64,000 nt of DNA from CAIZGX01 sp044239865 (GTDB lineage Bacteria > Bacteroidota > Bacteroidia > Flavobacteriales_D > Sanyastnellaceae), in assembly GCA_044239865.1 (NCBI GenBank), contig JBIIAO010000002.1, positions 744,001 to 808,000 of the forward strand, written 5' to 3'. This document shows positions 24,879 to 34,651 of this stretch, in pieces. The notes under the pieces were generated by a model. That model did not search any database. It was not told where the DNA came from and saw only the letters and a program-made list of their open reading frames with translations. Position 1 is the stretch's first letter. Each line of letters opens with the position of its first letter. The position numbers and the translations under genes are program-made.

Positions 24879-25766
24879 ATGTGGAAAAAGTTGCTTGTCG
24901 TTGTTTGCGCAATTGCGCCTGCATTTGCTTTCGCACAGTCGAAGGACACCCTAATTAATTTCCGTGGAATGGAAATTCCAATGGTGCTTTCATTTAGTGA
25001 TGAGTTTAACGGTTCAGCGCTTAACGAGAAAAAATGGAATCTTCGTGAAGGAGTAACACGCGATGCCGAGCAGAAGATTACCCAGCAATGGCTAACGAAG
25101 GAAAGTGTTTCGGTGAAGAATGGAAAAGTGATTATTACAACGCTTCCGAAAGAGAGAAAAGAGCAGCCCTATTTTGTTTGGATAACTGACGGGATGAAAG
25201 AGCGCAAAGGGAACTTCAATTACGACACGGGAGAGTTCGAATCGAAGGAATTGTTCCATTGGGGATATTATGAAATTCGTTGCGAGTTGCCTAAGGGAAG
25301 AGACGCTTGGCCAGCATTCTGGTTGTACGGTGAATCTGACGGAACCAACAATGAAATTGATGTTTTCGAATTTTGGAATGAGCAAAAATTCTTTGGCGGA
25401 TTCAGTCAGAAAAAGCAAGCACGTATTCAACATATGACTGCACACTACAACAAGAGAATGTCGGGTGTTGGTGTGAAGTTGCCATTCGACGGATCAGATG
25501 GAATGCACACCTACGGTGTGTTGTGGACAGAGAATGTCATTGTTTGGTACACAGATGGAAAAGAAATGCGCACCCTGTACAGATACAAAAAAGCCAGTGA
25601 TCGCAAAGACGGAAAGATTGTAAAAGGAAGAGAGGAAAATGTCTTTCCACAATCACCCATGAAACTGTTGGTAGATATGGCGGTTCAGCAATCTGAGAAT
25701 AGATTGCCAATGGAAAAAAATTCCTTTGTGGTTGACTATGTTAGGGGCTTTGTTTTTGAAAAGTAA
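24879..25766 (+). CDS. secreted glycoside hydrolase family 16
   Basis: The 295-residue protein has a signal peptide ending at AFAQS (about residue 20) and a GH16 jelly-roll. The catalytic signature NEIDVFEFW lies near residues 157-165, giving both acidic residues and the intervening Asp. GH16 enzymes cut laminarin, agar, carrageenan or related beta-glycans; which one cannot be decided by eye. FSDEFNG near the N-terminus and the WPAFWLYG strand are typical. There is no T9SS domain, so it is periplasmic or released. Its last 26 bases overlap the convergent EamA gene. Confidence 0.9.
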   Translation: MWKKLLVVVCAIAPAFAFAQSKDTLINFRGMEIPMVLSFSDEFNGSALNEKKWNLREGVTRDAEQKITQQWLTKESVSVKNGKVIITTLPKERKEQPYFVWITDGMKERKGNFNYDTGEFESKELFHWGYYEIRCELPKGRDAWPAFWLYGESDGTNNEIDVFEFWNEQKFFGGFSQKKQARIQHMTAHYNKRMSGVGVKLPFDGSDGMHTYGVLWTENVIVWYTDGKEMRTLYRYKKASDRKDGKIVKGREENVFPQSPMKLLVDMAVQQSENRLPMEKNSFVVDYVRGFVFEK

Positions 25767-26628
25767 CCTTTTTTCGCAACAAACTCTCTAACCAAACACT
25801 CGAAAGAATAAGTACTGCTCCGACGTAAAAAAGCGGACGCATGTATTCTGACTGTCCGTAAAAAAGTAAGGCCAATACAATCGTGTAAACGGGCTCAAGA
25901 TTTATAGCAATGGCGCAAGAAAAGGGAGACAGATATTTCATCACATTAACGCTGGCAATGAAAGCAAATGCCGTTGTGACTGTTCCGAGTAGTACAACCA
26001 ATAGCCATTCGTAAGTGCTAAGTTCAGCAATAATGTTCCATTCTCCTTGAATAGAAATAACAGCAATCAAAACCGCGCTTCCTCCTAACATTTCATAAAA
26101 CGCAATGTTGCTAGCGTGCATGGTGCGGATAAACCTGCCGTTGAAAGAAGAAAAAATAGCTGCGAACAAAGCAGCCAACAGGGCGAATACGATTCCCCAG
26201 GCGTATTCCATTTCAACATTGAAAATAACTGCAACGCCCGCGGTTACCAAGGTTCCAAGTGCGAGTTCCTTCCAAACAAATTTCTTTCGCGTAAACAACG
26301 GAGAAACAAGCGCAACAAAAAAAGCTGTAGTGCTAATAACCGCAAGTGCTGTGCTAACGTTGCTGATGTGAATGCTATAAAAAAAGCAGAGCCAATGCGC
26401 AGCAGTGAGGACGCCAACGAACAACAATTTAATAAGATCGAAGCGTGAAACTAGGAAGGATTTTTTCCAGAAATATTTGTAAATCGCAATGGAGACAAGC
26501 GCTACGATCATGCGCAAAAACACCAATACAGTTACGGAGAAGTTCAACTCCTTTCCAAGGATACCTGTGAACCCCCAAAGAAAAACAATGAAATGAAGTA
26601 GGACGAGCGCCTTATTCCGCTCCTTCAT
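25741..26628 (-). CDS. EamA / drug-metabolite transporter family permease
   Basis: ATG 26628 gives 295 residues with about ten membrane helices arranged as two repeats of five, the EamA (DMT) pattern. Motifs such as LHFIVFLWGFTGILGKEL and the repeat-two YLSPFSCAIAINLEPVYT fit it. These carriers export amino acids, nucleotides or other metabolites. The substrate is unknown. Its start lies inside the upstream DUF502 gene (17-base overlap), which suggests coupling. The frame extends to 26649 but the extra seven residues are unlikely. Confidence 0.88.
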   Translation of the reverse strand: MKERNKALVLLHFIVFLWGFTGILGKELNFSVTVLVFLRMIVALVSIAIYKYFWKKSFLVSRFDLIKLLFVGVLTAAHWLCFFYSIHISNVSTALAVISTTAFFVALVSPLFTRKKFVWKELALGTLVTAGVAVIFNVEMEYAWGIVFALLAALFAAIFSSFNGRFIRTMHASNIAFYEMLGGSAVLIAVISIQGEWNIIAELSTYEWLLVVLLGTVTTAFAFIASVNVMKYLSPFSCAIAINLEPVYTIVLALLFYGQSEYMRPLFYVGAVLILSSVWLESLLRKKVTFQKQSP

Positions 26629-27208
26629 TTTTTTCCGGCTCGAATTCAACTACTCCACCACTTACAACATATTTCATAAGTTCGAGTGAGTTACCCGTAA
26701 TGAGTTTTACATTGCTACGAGGAACAATAACAAGGTGTCCGGAAAAACTATAACTCATGGGAATATATACTCCCACTTTCCCTGCTTCTGCTTCGCCAAT
26801 TTCTTGAAGATCTTCATCGGTAACAAACCCAATAACTTCAACTTCATGATCCTTGCTTAATCTTACTAAAACAGGCTTGTTGAAGCGCTTCTTATTTCCT
26901 ACAAATGCACCGAGCATATCTGTAATGCTCTTATAAATAGTTTTAATAAATGGAATGCGGTCTAAGAATTTCGAAAAACGAGTTCTTATCTGCTCATTAA
27001 TAATTTTTGCTCCAAGAAAGCCCAGAATTACAAGTGTTATGAGCAGAAGAACAATACCCAATCCAGGGTACTTGTGTTCAATCGGAATAACGCGATCGAG
27101 TGAGTCGAAGATGGTATATATAACATACCCCGTAATGTAAACGGGAAGAGCTAGCACCAAGCCATTAATAAGGTAGGCAAATATTTTTTTTGAGAGCGAC
27201 TGTTTCAT
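26612..27208 (-). CDS. DUF502 family membrane protein
   Basis: The 198-residue protein has two membrane helices (about residues 10-32 and 48-68) and a soluble domain with RIPFIKTIYKSITDMLGAF and the final KYVVSGGVVEF, both characteristic of DUF502. No function is established for the family. It is the first gene of a two-gene minus-strand unit with the EamA permease. On the minus strand TATCTTCG lies about ten bases before its start. Confidence 0.9.
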   Translation of the reverse strand: MKQSLSKKIFAYLINGLVLALPVYITGYVIYTIFDSLDRVIPIEHKYPGLGIVLLLITLVILGFLGAKIINEQIRTRFSKFLDRIPFIKTIYKSITDMLGAFVGNKKRFNKPVLVRLSKDHEVEVIGFVTDEDLQEIGEAEAGKVGVYIPMSYSFSGHLVIVPRSNVKLITGNSLELMKYVVSGGVVEFEPEKNEGAE

Positions 27209-27314
27209 ATTGTACGCGAAGATAGATTTTCTTTCTTTCTTTTAAAGACGAAAGCATTGCACAATTAAAAAAAAATACCTAAACTTGAATGAGCATTAGC
27301 TCTAACCTTAACCT

Positions 27315-29051
27315 ATGAAAAACATCTACGCCTTTTTAGCGGTTTTCTTTGTTGGAATTTTCGCCGTGAACGCACAATGTCCAACATGTGCTCCTGACCC
27401 TACCTGCACAAACACAACGGGGACACCCATGATTTGTCCTGCGATTCCGCCGAATGCAACCACGGGTGTTTATTACGAGCAGGTCATGACGTTCTTCATT
27501 CCAACAGATGTTGTAGACCCTTCTTCGGGCATTAACGCAACCCTTCTTCAATTAACCATTACAGATGTTTCCGGATTGCCTTTTGGATTGGAATTTACAT
27601 TGAATGATGCTGACGGGATTTTTTATCCGCCACAAGGAGAAACTTCTGGCTGTGCTACCATCTGCGGAGTTCCTGTATTACCGGGGACTTATGATATTGT
27701 TATCAGTATTACCGCTCTGGCGGAAGCATTTGGATTTGAAGTCACTCAAAACGACAGTTTTATTATTACGCTTATTGTTGAGCAAGGACCTGGAGGAACT
27801 TCTACTTTTACGTTTGATCAGTCTGCCGGATGCGGTTCTTTAGATGTCGATTATGTTGCAACAATCGGTGGCGACGCTGGGCAATTGACAACGTATACAT
27901 GGGATTTCGGAAACGGACAAACGGGAACGGGCGCAGATCCTGCACCTATTAATTACCCAGCACCCGGAACGTATACAGCTGCGCTGCAAACCGTTATTTC
28001 TAACTATGTTATTACTTCTGTAAACCTTGCTGGAGTGAACGGAAACTGGAGTGGCGATGCCGACGATGTATTCAGTACTGCAGATCCGTACTTCACGATT
28101 AACAATTCGGCGGGAAGTGCTGTATACACAAGCGGAACGGTTACTAATCAAACAAGTGCCTCATACGCTAATGTAAATTTCACTCTTTCGAATCCGCCGT
28201 ACACCATTACGTTTTGGGATTCTGACGACATCACGCAAGATGATAATTTGGGAACGTCTTCCTTCAACATTGCGACAGGTTCTCAGTCTTTCAACTCTGG
28301 AAATGGCACTTCAGGGGCCATTAACATCTCATTGAACGAAGTGACAAATATTTCAGCATCTACTGCAATCAGCGTCTTTCCTCAACCCGACGCTTTGATG
28401 AGTGTAACGGGGAATGTGATTTCATGCACTAACGACACCATGCCAACGTACTTCTGGTATTACGACGGGGTGCTAATCTCAGGCGAATCGGGTTCAAGCC
28501 TAACCATGACCGAATCTGGCTATTATACGGTTTACGTGCAAAACGAATTCGGATGTTCTTCTACGAGTGAGCCCTATTTGTATTGTGCGCCTATTGAAGC
28601 CTTCTGGAACGCTGCGGCTGATCAGTTGTCGGTTGCAGATATTTACGATACATACCAATGGTTCTACAATGGAATGCTTTTGCAAGGCGCTATTACTTAT
28701 TATTTGATTAGCCCGCCAAACGGAGTTTATGCTGTGCAGGTTACCAATAGCTACGGTTGCGTGCTAACATCTGATATGATAACCGTAAACGTAGGGGTGG
28801 AAGAAATAGCACTGGAAGACCAATTGAATATTTATCCGAATCCGGTTACCGATGTATTGAATGTTCAATGGAACAATACCACTGAAACGGCTACGCTTTC
28901 TATTCGTGATCTTTCAGGAAGATTGGTTCTTTCGGAACGCGTAGCGAATGGAAACGCAGTGCTTGAGCTTTCTTCATTATCAAGTGGCAACTACATTTTG
29001 GAATTGCAAATGACAGACCGGACTATCCGCAAGCAAGTTGTAAAGCAATAA
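27315..29051 (+). CDS. secreted PKD-domain protein with T9SS sorting domain
   Basis: The 578-residue protein has a signal peptide ending at VNAQ (about residue 20), a cysteine-rich start, and a PKD-like domain around residues 160-230 (TYTWDFGNGQTGTG, YPAPGTYTAAL). Two Ig-like strands follow (TYFWYYDGVLI, TYQWFYNGMLL), then a type A sorting domain (IYPNPVTDVLNVQ near 505). No catalytic motif is visible, so it is likely an adhesin or matrix protein on the cell surface. A small CGAATG repeat follows its stop. Confidence 0.82.
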   Translation: MKNIYAFLAVFFVGIFAVNAQCPTCAPDPTCTNTTGTPMICPAIPPNATTGVYYEQVMTFFIPTDVVDPSSGINATLLQLTITDVSGLPFGLEFTLNDADGIFYPPQGETSGCATICGVPVLPGTYDIVISITALAEAFGFEVTQNDSFIITLIVEQGPGGTSTFTFDQSAGCGSLDVDYVATIGGDAGQLTTYTWDFGNGQTGTGADPAPINYPAPGTYTAALQTVISNYVITSVNLAGVNGNWSGDADDVFSTADPYFTINNSAGSAVYTSGTVTNQTSASYANVNFTLSNPPYTITFWDSDDITQDDNLGTSSFNIATGSQSFNSGNGTSGAINISLNEVTNISASTAISVFPQPDALMSVTGNVISCTNDTMPTYFWYYDGVLISGESGSSLTMTESGYYTVYVQNEFGCSSTSEPYLYCAPIEAFWNAAADQLSVADIYDTYQWFYNGMLLQGAITYYLISPPNGVYAVQVTNSYGCVLTSDMITVNVGVEEIALEDQLNIYPNPVTDVLNVQWNNTTETATLSIRDLSGRLVLSERVANGNAVLELSSLSSGNYILELQMTDRTIRKQVVKQ

Positions 29052-29090
29052 TGTGCAAGTACGAATGTGAATACACGAATGTCTTCGACT
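29052..29090. repeat. small CGAATG-type repeat
   Basis: TGTGCAAGTACGAATG and ACACGAATGTCTTCGAC resemble the modules at 54002 and 57636, with two CGAATG copies separated by short palindromic inserts. This is the smallest member of that family in the window. Confidence 0.45.
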
Positions 29091-29455
29091 TATTTGACTA
29101 AAGGATAAAACGCCTCTTCGAAATGAAAGATTTTTGTAGAGGCGTTTTCTTGTTCCACGATAGAAACCACGTCGAACCGAGGTTCGAGTGAATAGTTGTG
29201 AAGCACAATGAACAAGTGCGCTGCACGAATTAGTTTCTGTCGCTTACGCGGATTCACCGCGTCGAGCGGATTTCCGAAGGCGTCGGTGCTGCGTGTTTTC
29301 ACTTCAACAAAGACGAGATAATCCTGATCAATCATGATTAAATCAATTTCATAGGGATCGATTCGCCAGTTCATGGCGACTTCCTTGTATCCTTTTTTCT
29401 TTAAAAAGTCTAGCGCTTGCGCTTCGCCTTTTTTTCCTAATGCAGTGTGGTTCAT
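29090..29455 (-). CDS. YraN/UPF0102 family nuclease-like protein
   Basis: The 121-residue protein has the restriction-endonuclease-like core E-x-D-LIM...VFVEVKTRS (about residues 38-58), the PD-(D/E)xK active-site pattern, and the typical GxxGExxAxxFLxxxGY start (LGKKGEAQALDFLKKKGYK). Family members are small DNA-associated proteins of unproven function. It is convergent with the PKD protein and divergent from the outer-membrane-type gene at 29494. Confidence 0.9.
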   Translation of the reverse strand: MNHTALGKKGEAQALDFLKKKGYKEVAMNWRIDPYEIDLIMIDQDYLVFVEVKTRSTDAFGNPLDAVNPRKRQKLIRAAHLFIVLHNYSLEPRFDVVSIVEQENASTKIFHFEEAFYPLVK

Positions 29456-29493
29456 GGTTAAGCAATTACATTTGCTGCAAATTATTTCGGTTT

Positions 29494-30357
29494 ATGAAAA
29501 ATCTTTTTGTTTTCATGTTTGTGTTTATGGGCATAACAAGTTTCGCTCAGAGTTCTAACGAGCCACAATCTTCATGGGGCGGGGTTTCTGAGCGTAAGGG
29601 ACAGAATTATATCTATTGGGGTTATAACCGTTCTTCGTACCTAAGAAGCTACATTCATTTCAAAGGAGAAGGATACGATTTCGAGTTGAAGGAGGTTAGC
29701 GCAACCGATATGCCCGCTAAGTTTGATCCAAATGTTTATTTGAACATAAAGTATTTCAGTGTGCCGCAATTCAATGTTCGTTTTGGTCGCTTTATTACCG
29801 ACCAATTTTCAGTTTCAGTGGGTTGGGACCATATGAAGTATCGCTTAACGCCTACGCAGACGTGCATTTTAAACGGTTACATAGACACTACGAAGTTTTC
29901 CGGACAAGAATTCACCGGGAATTTCAACAATCAACAGATTTTGTACACCAACAGTTTCATGGATTTCCATCACAGTAACGGATTTAATTTTGTTCGCGCG
30001 GCTGCAGAGTATCGCGCGCCTGTGTGGAGAAACAAAACCAATCAGTGCGGGCTTTTCATGTGGTGTTCAGGAAACTTAGGCTTCTTTTTACCTTGGACAG
30101 ACTTCACGTTTTATGGTGAACGTCACTTGAATAAGCTTCACCCCGCAGGATGGGGATGGAGCGCTTCTTCAGGTCTTCGCTTCGAAGCAGGAAAACATTT
30201 CTTCGCACAAATCGGTGCGCAATTCGGAAGATCGTATCTAGGAGATATTATGCTGGAAGACGGCGACAAAAACGCTCGCGCTCAGCAATCCATTACCTTC
30301 ATGGAACGCTCGTGGTCTATCGGAACCTACTTCGGTGGTGGGAAGAAGAAACGGTAA
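29494..30357 (+). CDS. predicted outer-membrane protein, unknown function
   Basis: ATG 29494 gives 287 residues with a signal peptide ending at SFAQS (about residue 15). The body is rich in alternating aromatic strands (QNYIYWGYNRSSYLRS, FSVSVGWDHMKY, SFMDFHHSNGFNFVRAA), the look of a small outer-membrane beta-barrel, and it ends close to the stop in SWSIGTYFGGGKKKR. I do not recognise a named family. The frame extends upstream to 29440, but that part overlaps the YraN start and is not leader-like. Confidence 0.7.
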   Translation: MKNLFVFMFVFMGITSFAQSSNEPQSSWGGVSERKGQNYIYWGYNRSSYLRSYIHFKGEGYDFELKEVSATDMPAKFDPNVYLNIKYFSVPQFNVRFGRFITDQFSVSVGWDHMKYRLTPTQTCILNGYIDTTKFSGQEFTGNFNNQQILYTNSFMDFHHSNGFNFVRAAAEYRAPVWRNKTNQCGLFMWCSGNLGFFLPWTDFTFYGERHLNKLHPAGWGWSASSGLRFEAGKHFFAQIGAQFGRSYLGDIMLEDGDKNARAQQSITFMERSWSIGTYFGGGKKKR

Positions 30358-30368
30358 AATCCTACGGA

Positions 30369-31775
30369 TCAAATATGAATCGCGCGTTTCGCAGTCGCAT
30401 CCAACGCCGCTTCCTTGAAGCTCTCGGTGAATGTTGGGTGAGCGTGAGAGATGCGTCCAATGTCTTCCGCGCTAGCACGGAATTCCATGGCTACAACGGC
30501 TTCAGCAATCATGTCTGCGCAACGCGGACCAATCATGTGAACCCCTAAGATTTCATCGGTGTCTTTGTCGGCCAATACTTTCACCAATCCATCGGTGTCC
30601 ATACTCGCACGCGCTCTTCCGCTGGCTTTGAATGGGAAGCTTCCTACTTTGTAGTTCTTGCCCATCTCTTTCAATTGCTCTTCAGTGTATCCAACACTCG
30701 CAACTTCAGGCCACGTGTAAACAACACCTGGAATTAAGTTGTAGTTGATGTGTGGTTTTTGTCCGGCAATAACTTCTGCAACGAATGTTCCTTCTTCTTC
30801 CGCTTTGTGCGCAAGCATGGCGCCTTTCACCACATCGCCAATTGCATAGATGTTCGGAACACTTGATTGAAGGTGATTGTTAGTCACGATTCTTCCGCGT
30901 TCGTCTACTTGAACGCCCGCTTTGTCTAATCCTAAATTGTCTGTGTACGGCTTTCTTCCAACCGAAACAAGAACGTAGTCACCTTCTAGGGTAAGCTCTT
31001 CTCCTTTCGCGTTGTCTGCTTTCACCGTAACGGTTTTTCCTTTCGCGGTTACTTCTTTCACTTTGTGTGAAAGGAAGAATTCGAAGCCAATAGCGGTCAA
31101 TGATTTTTGAAGTTCTTTCCCCATTGTTTTATCCATGGTCGGAATAATTCCATCCATGAATTCAACCACACTCACCTTAGAGCCCAAACGCGCATAAACG
31201 CTTCCCAATTCAAGTCCAATTACACCACCACCGATAACAATCAAGTGCTTTGGAACTTCTTCCAACTTCAATGCTTCGGTGCTTGTAATAACGCGTTTTT
31301 TATCGATTTGAATGAAGGGTAAGTTCGCTGGTTTTGATCCGGTAGCTACAATGAAATTCTTTCCGCTTACCTCTTCGATTGCTCCGTCTGTTTTTGCAAT
31401 GGAAACAGTTGTTGAAGAAGTGAAAGTTCCATGTCCGTGAATAACGGTCACTTTGTTTTTCTTCATTAAATAATCAATGCCTTTTGTTGTTTGGTCTACT
31501 ACGTCTTGCTTACGCTTCACCATTTGGGTCAAGTTCACTTTCGGTTTTGAACCTAAATCAATCCCGTGCGCTTCAAATGTGTGAACCGCTTGGTGGTAGT
31601 GCTCGCTAGAGTCTAGAAGGGCTTTCGAAGGAATACATCCTACGTTCAAACAAGTTCCTCCAAGTGTTGAATAACGCTCAATCAATGCGGTTTTCATACC
31701 CAATTGAGCGCAACGAATAGCGGCTACGTATCCACCTGGACCCGCGCCAACAACAACAACATCGAAATTTTCCAT
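30369..31775 (-). CDS. lpdA: dihydrolipoyl dehydrogenase
   Basis: The 468-residue flavoprotein reoxidises dihydrolipoamide for the pyruvate, 2-oxoglutarate and glycine-cleavage complexes. It has FAD-binding GAGPGGYVAAI at residue 10, the redox pair in GGTCLNVGCIPSKALL near 40-55, NAD-binding GGGVIGLELGSV near 180 and the C-terminal active-site region HAHPTFTES. The gcvP gene 6.5 kb away would need it. On the minus strand TATCTTTG lies just before the start. Confidence 0.97.
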   Translation of the reverse strand: MENFDVVVVGAGPGGYVAAIRCAQLGMKTALIERYSTLGGTCLNVGCIPSKALLDSSEHYHQAVHTFEAHGIDLGSKPKVNLTQMVKRKQDVVDQTTKGIDYLMKKNKVTVIHGHGTFTSSTTVSIAKTDGAIEEVSGKNFIVATGSKPANLPFIQIDKKRVITSTEALKLEEVPKHLIVIGGGVIGLELGSVYARLGSKVSVVEFMDGIIPTMDKTMGKELQKSLTAIGFEFFLSHKVKEVTAKGKTVTVKADNAKGEELTLEGDYVLVSVGRKPYTDNLGLDKAGVQVDERGRIVTNNHLQSSVPNIYAIGDVVKGAMLAHKAEEEGTFVAEVIAGQKPHINYNLIPGVVYTWPEVASVGYTEEQLKEMGKNYKVGSFPFKASGRARASMDTDGLVKVLADKDTDEILGVHMIGPRCADMIAEAVVAMEFRASAEDIGRISHAHPTFTESFKEAALDATAKRAIHI

Positions 31776-31793
31776 GGTGCAAAGATAAGCAGG

Positions 31794-32444
31794 TCAATCG
31801 ATGGCTTCGCTTTCTTTTGCTTTAGATTTTCTTCGCTCTTTGAGATAGGCGCGAACCACGAAACCGTTTGTCAACAAAATGAACCCGAGAATTATATATT
31901 CGAGGTAGTCTTTTATTCCGGGGAATTTTTCACCCAAAAAGAACCCCAAAAGAGTGAGAGAACAAACCCAAGCAATAGCACCAATGACGTTATATCCTAA
32001 AAATGATTTGAACGGAACACGAATTACACCGGCTAGTATGGGCGCGAAGGTTCTTATGTAAGGAAGAAATTTTCCAAGTATGAGGGTCTTTCCTCCGTGC
32101 CTCTCGTAGAAAGTGTGTGTAGTTTCAACGTATTTCTTTTTGAAGAAGAACGAATCTTTTCGGTTGAAAATAGCGGGTCCAACTTTCGATCCGAAATAAT
32201 ACCCAAATAGACATCCCGCTAATGAAGCAACCGACATGTACAAGAGAAGATTTAAAATAGGGGTGTCTATAAGTTCGGGTTGAGTTGAGGTAATGAGTCC
32301 GGTAAAGAACAAAAGAGAATCTCCCGGAAGAAAGAAGCCAATGATAATTCCATTTTCAGCAAAAAGAATAATCAACACCAAGGCCAGGCCGCCAATGTGC
32401 AAAATTTGCTCTGGGTTGGTAATACTTTGAATGAAATCCCACAT
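31794..32444 (-). CDS. DedA family membrane protein
   Basis: The 216-residue inner-membrane protein has several hydrophobic segments and the DedA/SNARE-associated signature with GFFLPGDSLLFFTG and the FxPxxRxxxP-type stretch FLPYIRTFAPILAGVIRVP. Members act as flippases or support membrane potential and drug tolerance. It follows lpdA upstream in the same direction with 18 bases between, so co-transcription is possible. Confidence 0.92.
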   Translation of the reverse strand: MWDFIQSITNPEQILHIGGLALVLIILFAENGIIIGFFLPGDSLLFFTGLITSTQPELIDTPILNLLLYMSVASLAGCLFGYYFGSKVGPAIFNRKDSFFFKKKYVETTHTFYERHGGKTLILGKFLPYIRTFAPILAGVIRVPFKSFLGYNVIGAIAWVCSLTLLGFFLGEKFPGIKDYLEYIILGFILLTNGFVVRAYLKERRKSKAKESEAID

Positions 32445-32513
32445 AAGACTGCAAATTAGTCTTTTCTACTTTCAGATTTTAAAAGGATAGTCTATTCTAA
32501 CAACATCGGTTCG

Positions 32514-32852
32514 TTAGGAAGTTTTTTTAGGGTATTCAACACGAATAGTTTTGAAGTTAGCCGAATCGTATTTAACCGTCACGGCCGTTCCCACAGCATA
32601 AATGGGTTCTATTTCGCAACGGTCTTCTGTTCGCACGCGAATGGACTCACCTCCTTCTGGCGTGTATTCAATAACTGGATAGAAATATTTCTTTCCTTGA
32701 TCGGTTGCGCTCATCCAATTGACAATTCTCCCCGGGGTCTTTTTGCTTTTCAGCGCGAAGCGAACGGTGTCTTTGAATAAATAGAACCCTATTCCAAGAG
32801 AAAGAAGCGCAAGAAAACTATAGGGGATGAAGTCTGGAATTTTGTCTAACAT
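32514..32852 (-). CDS. DUF3592 family protein
   Basis: ATG 32852 gives 112 residues. One N-terminal membrane helix (about residues 10-30) is followed by a small beta domain with GRIVNWMSA, YFYPVIEYTPEGG, and YAVGTAVTVKYD, matching DUF3592. No function is established. The start lies four bases after the stop of the upstream T9SS gene. Confidence 0.78.
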   Translation of the reverse strand: MLDKIPDFIPYSFLALLSLGIGFYLFKDTVRFALKSKKTPGRIVNWMSATDQGKKYFYPVIEYTPEGGESIRVRTEDRCEIEPIYAVGTAVTVKYDSANFKTIRVEYPKKTS

Positions 32853-32855
32853 CAA

Positions 32856-34535
32856 TTATATTTTCACGAATGAAACAACAGATTGTTTTTGATCAACAGT
32901 TACAACCAACGAGTAAATTCCATTCGTTAAGTCTTGAATGTTTAATCGTTGCGAAGCAGTGATGACCATTTTGCTTTGAAGCACCACACGACCAGTCATG
33001 TCTACAATACTAACCGTTCCATTTCCAGCAATATCGCTTGTTAAAGTAATTTCATTTTGTGAAGGATTCGGGAAAATAGTCAGACCGAATGCATTACTTT
33101 CTTCCACACTGCTTACTCCTTCGCAAATACAAATAAAATTGTAAGCGTCGTTATCTGTTGCGGCTAATCCGTCGTCGCAAGGATCCCCGATGAAGTAGCA
33201 GGTACCGTTTTCGACATTTGCAGCGGGATCGAAGTTACAAGCGTCAGTACTCGTGCAACCTGAAACATAAATGATTCCGTTGTCGCCTTGATAGCGCACA
33301 ACACCCATGTCATTTCCACCGGGCTGTGAAGTAAGTCCCGCGCAAACCACTTTGCCGTCGAGCTGAAGTCCAATTCCGTATGAATCATCAAAAGAATCTC
33401 CAAGCGAAGTCACAACGTTTCCTGTTCCTCCCCAAGTTGCATCTAACACGCCGTCGTTGCTGAATCGCGTGGCAACAACGTCGCGAACCATGAATCCAGA
33501 ACTTGTTGTTCCGCAGGCATACCATTTATTGTCTGCGCCCAAAGCGCAATCGTAGAATGCGCTGTATCCACCCACCGCGTTAGCAAATGTTCCGTTGGTT
33601 CCGAAAGCAGTATCGTAAGAACCATCAATGTTATGTCTGCGAGCCATTGATGAAGAACCGTTGGTTCCAACAGCAATTAATTTTGAATTTGCATATTCAA
33701 TATCGTAATAAGTTCCTCCTGTTGCGTCTAGCCACAATCCGTTTGTTCCGAAAGCACCAACCGGCCCGCCGGTCAAGGTCATGAGCATGATCATTGGCAC
33801 TGAAGTAAATGTATTTGGATTGTACTTGTCTCCACAAATGGCAATTGCACCTTCCGTAACAATGGTTGCACCGGTTACACTAAACTCGTCTGTGTTGCTT
33901 GTTTGAAAAGTTGCAGTTCCTCCTGTTCCGAAAGTGGTAACTAGATTTCCTTGAAGATCTAAACACTGAACAGCAATGGAATTGTAGCTGAATCCCGGCG
34001 TGAATTTTCTTCCAACCAAATAAATTAAGTTGTTGTTGATTAGCACTTGATTGATGTATTCTTCACCAGTGTCTAGGTTGTCCTCATAAACTCCGTTCAC
34101 GGCAAATGACGGATCAAGCGTTCCGTCGGGTTTAATGGCCCAAGCAGCGAATTGTGTATCGGCAGCTGTTATGCTTTTAGCACCAACAACAAGAATATTT
34201 CCGTTGGGAAGAAGAGTCATGTCGTAAGCGAAATCTGATCCAGCTGTATTCGCAAGTGTGAAAATACCGTTGTTTGCGAAGGAAGTATCGAAGCTTCCAT
34301 CTTCATTCAACTTCGCAACCATCATATCGAAATCGGTAAACATGCCTGTAGTTCCGCAAATGAAAATTTTATTGTCGCCCAAAACAATCACGTCTTGCGC
34401 GTTATCAAAAACATTTGTCGGATTTACCAAAACAATACCATCTGTATCGAATGTCAGGTCTAAAGTGCCTGGCTGAGCGAATGCATTCATTCCAGCGAAT
34501 AGAATTGCAACAAGCGGGAGAAGAAATTTTTTCAT
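32856..34535 (-). CDS. secreted delta-60-repeat beta-propeller protein with T9SS sorting domain
   Basis: ATG 34535 gives 559 residues with a signal peptide ending at NAFAQ. The mature part holds repeated delta-60 blades, each of the form LDxTFxxxGxV (DLTFDTDGIVLVNP, SFDTSFANNGIFTL, TLDPSFAVNGVYED, SYDTAFGTNGTFAN, VLDATWGGTGNVV), likely a beta-propeller. It then has a Cys-rich GCTSTDACNFDPAAN motif like those in the 890-residue protein at 54963, and a type A sorting domain (IFPNPSQNEITL). A surface protein of unknown ligand. Confidence 0.85.
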   Translation of the reverse strand: MKKFLLPLVAILFAGMNAFAQPGTLDLTFDTDGIVLVNPTNVFDNAQDVIVLGDNKIFICGTTGMFTDFDMMVAKLNEDGSFDTSFANNGIFTLANTAGSDFAYDMTLLPNGNILVVGAKSITAADTQFAAWAIKPDGTLDPSFAVNGVYEDNLDTGEEYINQVLINNNLIYLVGRKFTPGFSYNSIAVQCLDLQGNLVTTFGTGGTATFQTSNTDEFSVTGATIVTEGAIAICGDKYNPNTFTSVPMIMLMTLTGGPVGAFGTNGLWLDATGGTYYDIEYANSKLIAVGTNGSSSMARRHNIDGSYDTAFGTNGTFANAVGGYSAFYDCALGADNKWYACGTTSSGFMVRDVVATRFSNDGVLDATWGGTGNVVTSLGDSFDDSYGIGLQLDGKVVCAGLTSQPGGNDMGVVRYQGDNGIIYVSGCTSTDACNFDPAANVENGTCYFIGDPCDDGLAATDNDAYNFICICEGVSSVEESNAFGLTIFPNPSQNEITLTSDIAGNGTVSIVDMTGRVVLQSKMVITASQRLNIQDLTNGIYSLVVTVDQKQSVVSFVKI

Positions 34536-34651
34536 GATGAAGTTTAAGTTAGTCTTACAAATATAGTCTTCATAATTTTTACGGGCATGCAATTTATTCG
34601 CATTACTTCGTTACGACATTTGCACTATTGCTTTCAACATAAAAATTAGAA